Below, piece after piece: positions 62,978 through 64,000 of a stretch of 64,000 nucleotides of DNA; the first letter of the stretch is position 1; each line of letters begins with the position of its first letter. Both the position numbers and the translations under genes were made by a program. Location of the stretch: assembly GCA_965215295.1 (NCBI GenBank), contig OZ244045.1, positions 372,001-436,000 on the forward strand, given 5' to 3'. The stretch is from HK1 sp965215295. Lineage in GTDB: Bacteria; Pseudomonadota; Gammaproteobacteria; HK1. The notes under the pieces are model-generated. The model saw only the letters and a program-made list of their open reading frames with translations. It was not told where the DNA came from and made no database searches.

Positions 62978-64000
62978 TTATTCGAATAAAATCAACTGGT
63001 TAGAGTTTTCGAGATTCGATAAATTGTAGTCGGTGTCAGAAAACAGCTTGAAAATAGACGTTTTCTCGAATAGCGTCAGGCTCAAAACCTGCAAAATTGT
63101 GTAGAGGTCGGCCGCAATACCCAGCCGCTTCCTGAGCACCGCCACCAGCACATACACTGTCACCGCAATCCATATCTGGGTCTTGACCGCGTTCTCCGAC
63201 GTGCCGAAGAACGACTTGATGCGCAGGTGTTGCTTGACCCACTTGAAGAAGAGCTCCACTTGCCATCGGTAACGATAGAGCTGTGCAACGGCGGGGGCCG
63301 AGACGGCAAAGTGATTGGTCAGAAAGTTGAACGTCCTTTCCGTCCCCTCATCATAGTACTTGATTCGACGCATCGGCTGTGGATAGTGCTTTCTGCCCTT
63401 CGCGCCAGTCAACACCACCGTCTGGTCGCAACGCACCCCGGTCGTCTTGTCGATTGAATGGGAGTACCTGCGCTGGTAGCGAGTGTTGGACTTTGCGCGG
63501 ATGATGAAGAATGCCCCGATGGTATGCAGGAGAAACAAACGCTCGAAGTCCACGTACCCGCGGTCCATGATGTAGAACGCGCCGGGCTCGGGCACCAGGA
63601 TATCGAGGACGTTCACGTCGTGCATCTTCCCGTCAGAGACGTGAATGAACGCCGGAATGTTGCCCCGCAGGTCCAGAAGCGTGTGCAGCTTGACGGCCGA
63701 CTTGGTGGAGCGAAACAACGCCCACGGAAAGACCGACAGGCACAGGTCGATGGTCGATGCATCCAGGGCGTAGACGGTGTGGTCGAGCTCCAGCCCCAAG
63801 TCCTCGTCGGCATACAGCGGGCGGGCGATGCGAATCATGGCCTGCGCGAGCTCTGCGTAGATGCGCCAGTCCCGGCGTTGATTGGCGTTGGCCAAGGTGT
63901 TGCGCGACATCCCGCCACGAATACCCATGTGATAGAGCTTGTCCTCATGTGCTCGCAGACATGCTTCGATATCGCGCAGGCTCTCGCGGAAGGTGAGCTG
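62960..64000 (-). mobile_element. IS4-family insertion sequence, incomplete in window
   Basis: The transposase runs off the right edge. The left end of the element should lie just beyond the stop at 62978, where the DNA is AT-rich (caacaattattcgaataaaa), but no inverted-repeat partner can be checked because the other end is outside. Confidence 0.7.
62978..64000 (-). CDS. IS4-family transposase, N-terminus beyond window
   Basis: The frame is open to the right edge; 340 residues are visible. It begins TFRESLRDIEACLRAHEDKL, the DUF4372 N-terminal pattern of this IS4 group, and has the DDE residues in LDASTIDLCLS, YIMDRGYVDFERL and the YRYRWQVELFFKWVKQ block (Y-R-E-K type). The gene is intact as far as visible. 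Its GC content is much lower than that of the host genes, so it is a recent arrival. Confidence 0.9.
   Translation of the reverse strand, partial: QLTFRESLRDIEACLRAHEDKLYHMGIRGGMSRNTLANANQRRDWRIYAELAQAMIRIARPLYADEDLGLELDHTVYALDASTIDLCLSVFPWALFRSTKSAVKLHTLLDLRGNIPAFIHVSDGKMHDVNVLDILVPEPGAFYIMDRGYVDFERLFLLHTIGAFFIIRAKSNTRYQRRYSHSIDKTTGVRCDQTVVLTGAKGRKHYPQPMRRIKYYDEGTERTFNFLTNHFAVSAPAVAQLYRYRWQVELFFKWVKQHLRIKSFFGTSENAVKTQIWIAVTVYVLVAVLRKRLGIAADLYTILQVLSLTLFEKTSIFKLFSDTDYNLSNLENSNQLILFE

Overview
The window reads as a stretch of a high-GC (roughly 70 percent by eye) free-living or host-associated Pseudomonadota chromosome, most likely alphaproteobacterial. This is inferred from the gene families: MttB-like methyltransferases, FAD/GcvT dimethylglycine dehydrogenase-type enzymes, tripartite tricarboxylate (TctABC) and TRAP-TAXI transporters, Cox-type molybdo-flavoprotein subunits and Uma2 proteins. 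No rRNA or tRNA gene, CRISPR array, replication origin or complete prophage was recognised. The species cannot be named from the sequence.

Layout. 1-10.9 kb: tail of a proton-conducting antiporter subunit, a Uma2 protein, a divergent MttB-like / dimethylglycine-dehydrogenase-like pair, a YdiJ-like FAD/Fe-S 2-hydroxyacid dehydrogenase and a class V (serine/alanine-glyoxylate) aminotransferase. 11-13.7 kb: a somewhat lower-GC accessory cluster (truncated AlbA_2 protein, dual-OB protein, two DUF488 proteins). 14.2-15.8 kb: a sulfatase/phosphonate monoester hydrolase. 15.8-27.4 kb: a catabolic region with a LigB-type ring-cleavage dioxygenase and TctCBA transporter on the minus strand, a P450, a glutamine-synthetase-like ligase, an HpaE-like aldehyde dehydrogenase, a fumarylacetoacetate-hydrolase-family enzyme, an acetoacetate-decarboxylase-like protein and a MarR regulator. 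27.5-32.1 kb: a second, more distant MttB-like protein, a CmcJ-like oxidoreductase and an MFS transporter. 32.4-35.7 kb: a YeeE/Rieske/TrpD-like operon divergent from a small cytochrome c. 36-43.6 kb: periplasmic hydrolase, Sel1 protein, DsbD, TlpA-like thioredoxin and an exported DUF255 protein. 43.9-51.2 kb: minus-strand series DMGDH-like, MttB-like, CoxM, CoxS-CoxG fusion. 51.9-62.4 kb: hydratase, glyoxalase I, Uma2, a RuBisCO-like protein fused to a cupin, a D-2-hydroxyacid dehydrogenase, a TAXI-TRAP transporter and a homocysteine S-methyltransferase. 62.5-64 kb: lower-GC DNA and an IS4-family transposase running off the end.

How the genes fit together. The recurring theme is uptake and breakdown of N- or S-methylated compounds: three MttB-like methyltransferases without pyrrolysine codons, two folate-linked demethylating dehydrogenases, a homocysteine methyltransferase and glyoxylate/2-hydroxyacid enzymes. 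A second theme is meta-cleavage aromatic degradation resembling the homoprotocatechuate (hpa) route. A third is thiol redox and cytochrome c maturation.

Structural oddities are frequent. There are tandem duplications of 110, 128 and 148 bp sitting exactly on gene ends, Gly/Ala-rich insertions inside conserved enzymes, three copies of a 90-bp dispersed repeat, and a 147-bp MITE-like element with 19-bp inverted ends and a 5-bp flanking duplication.
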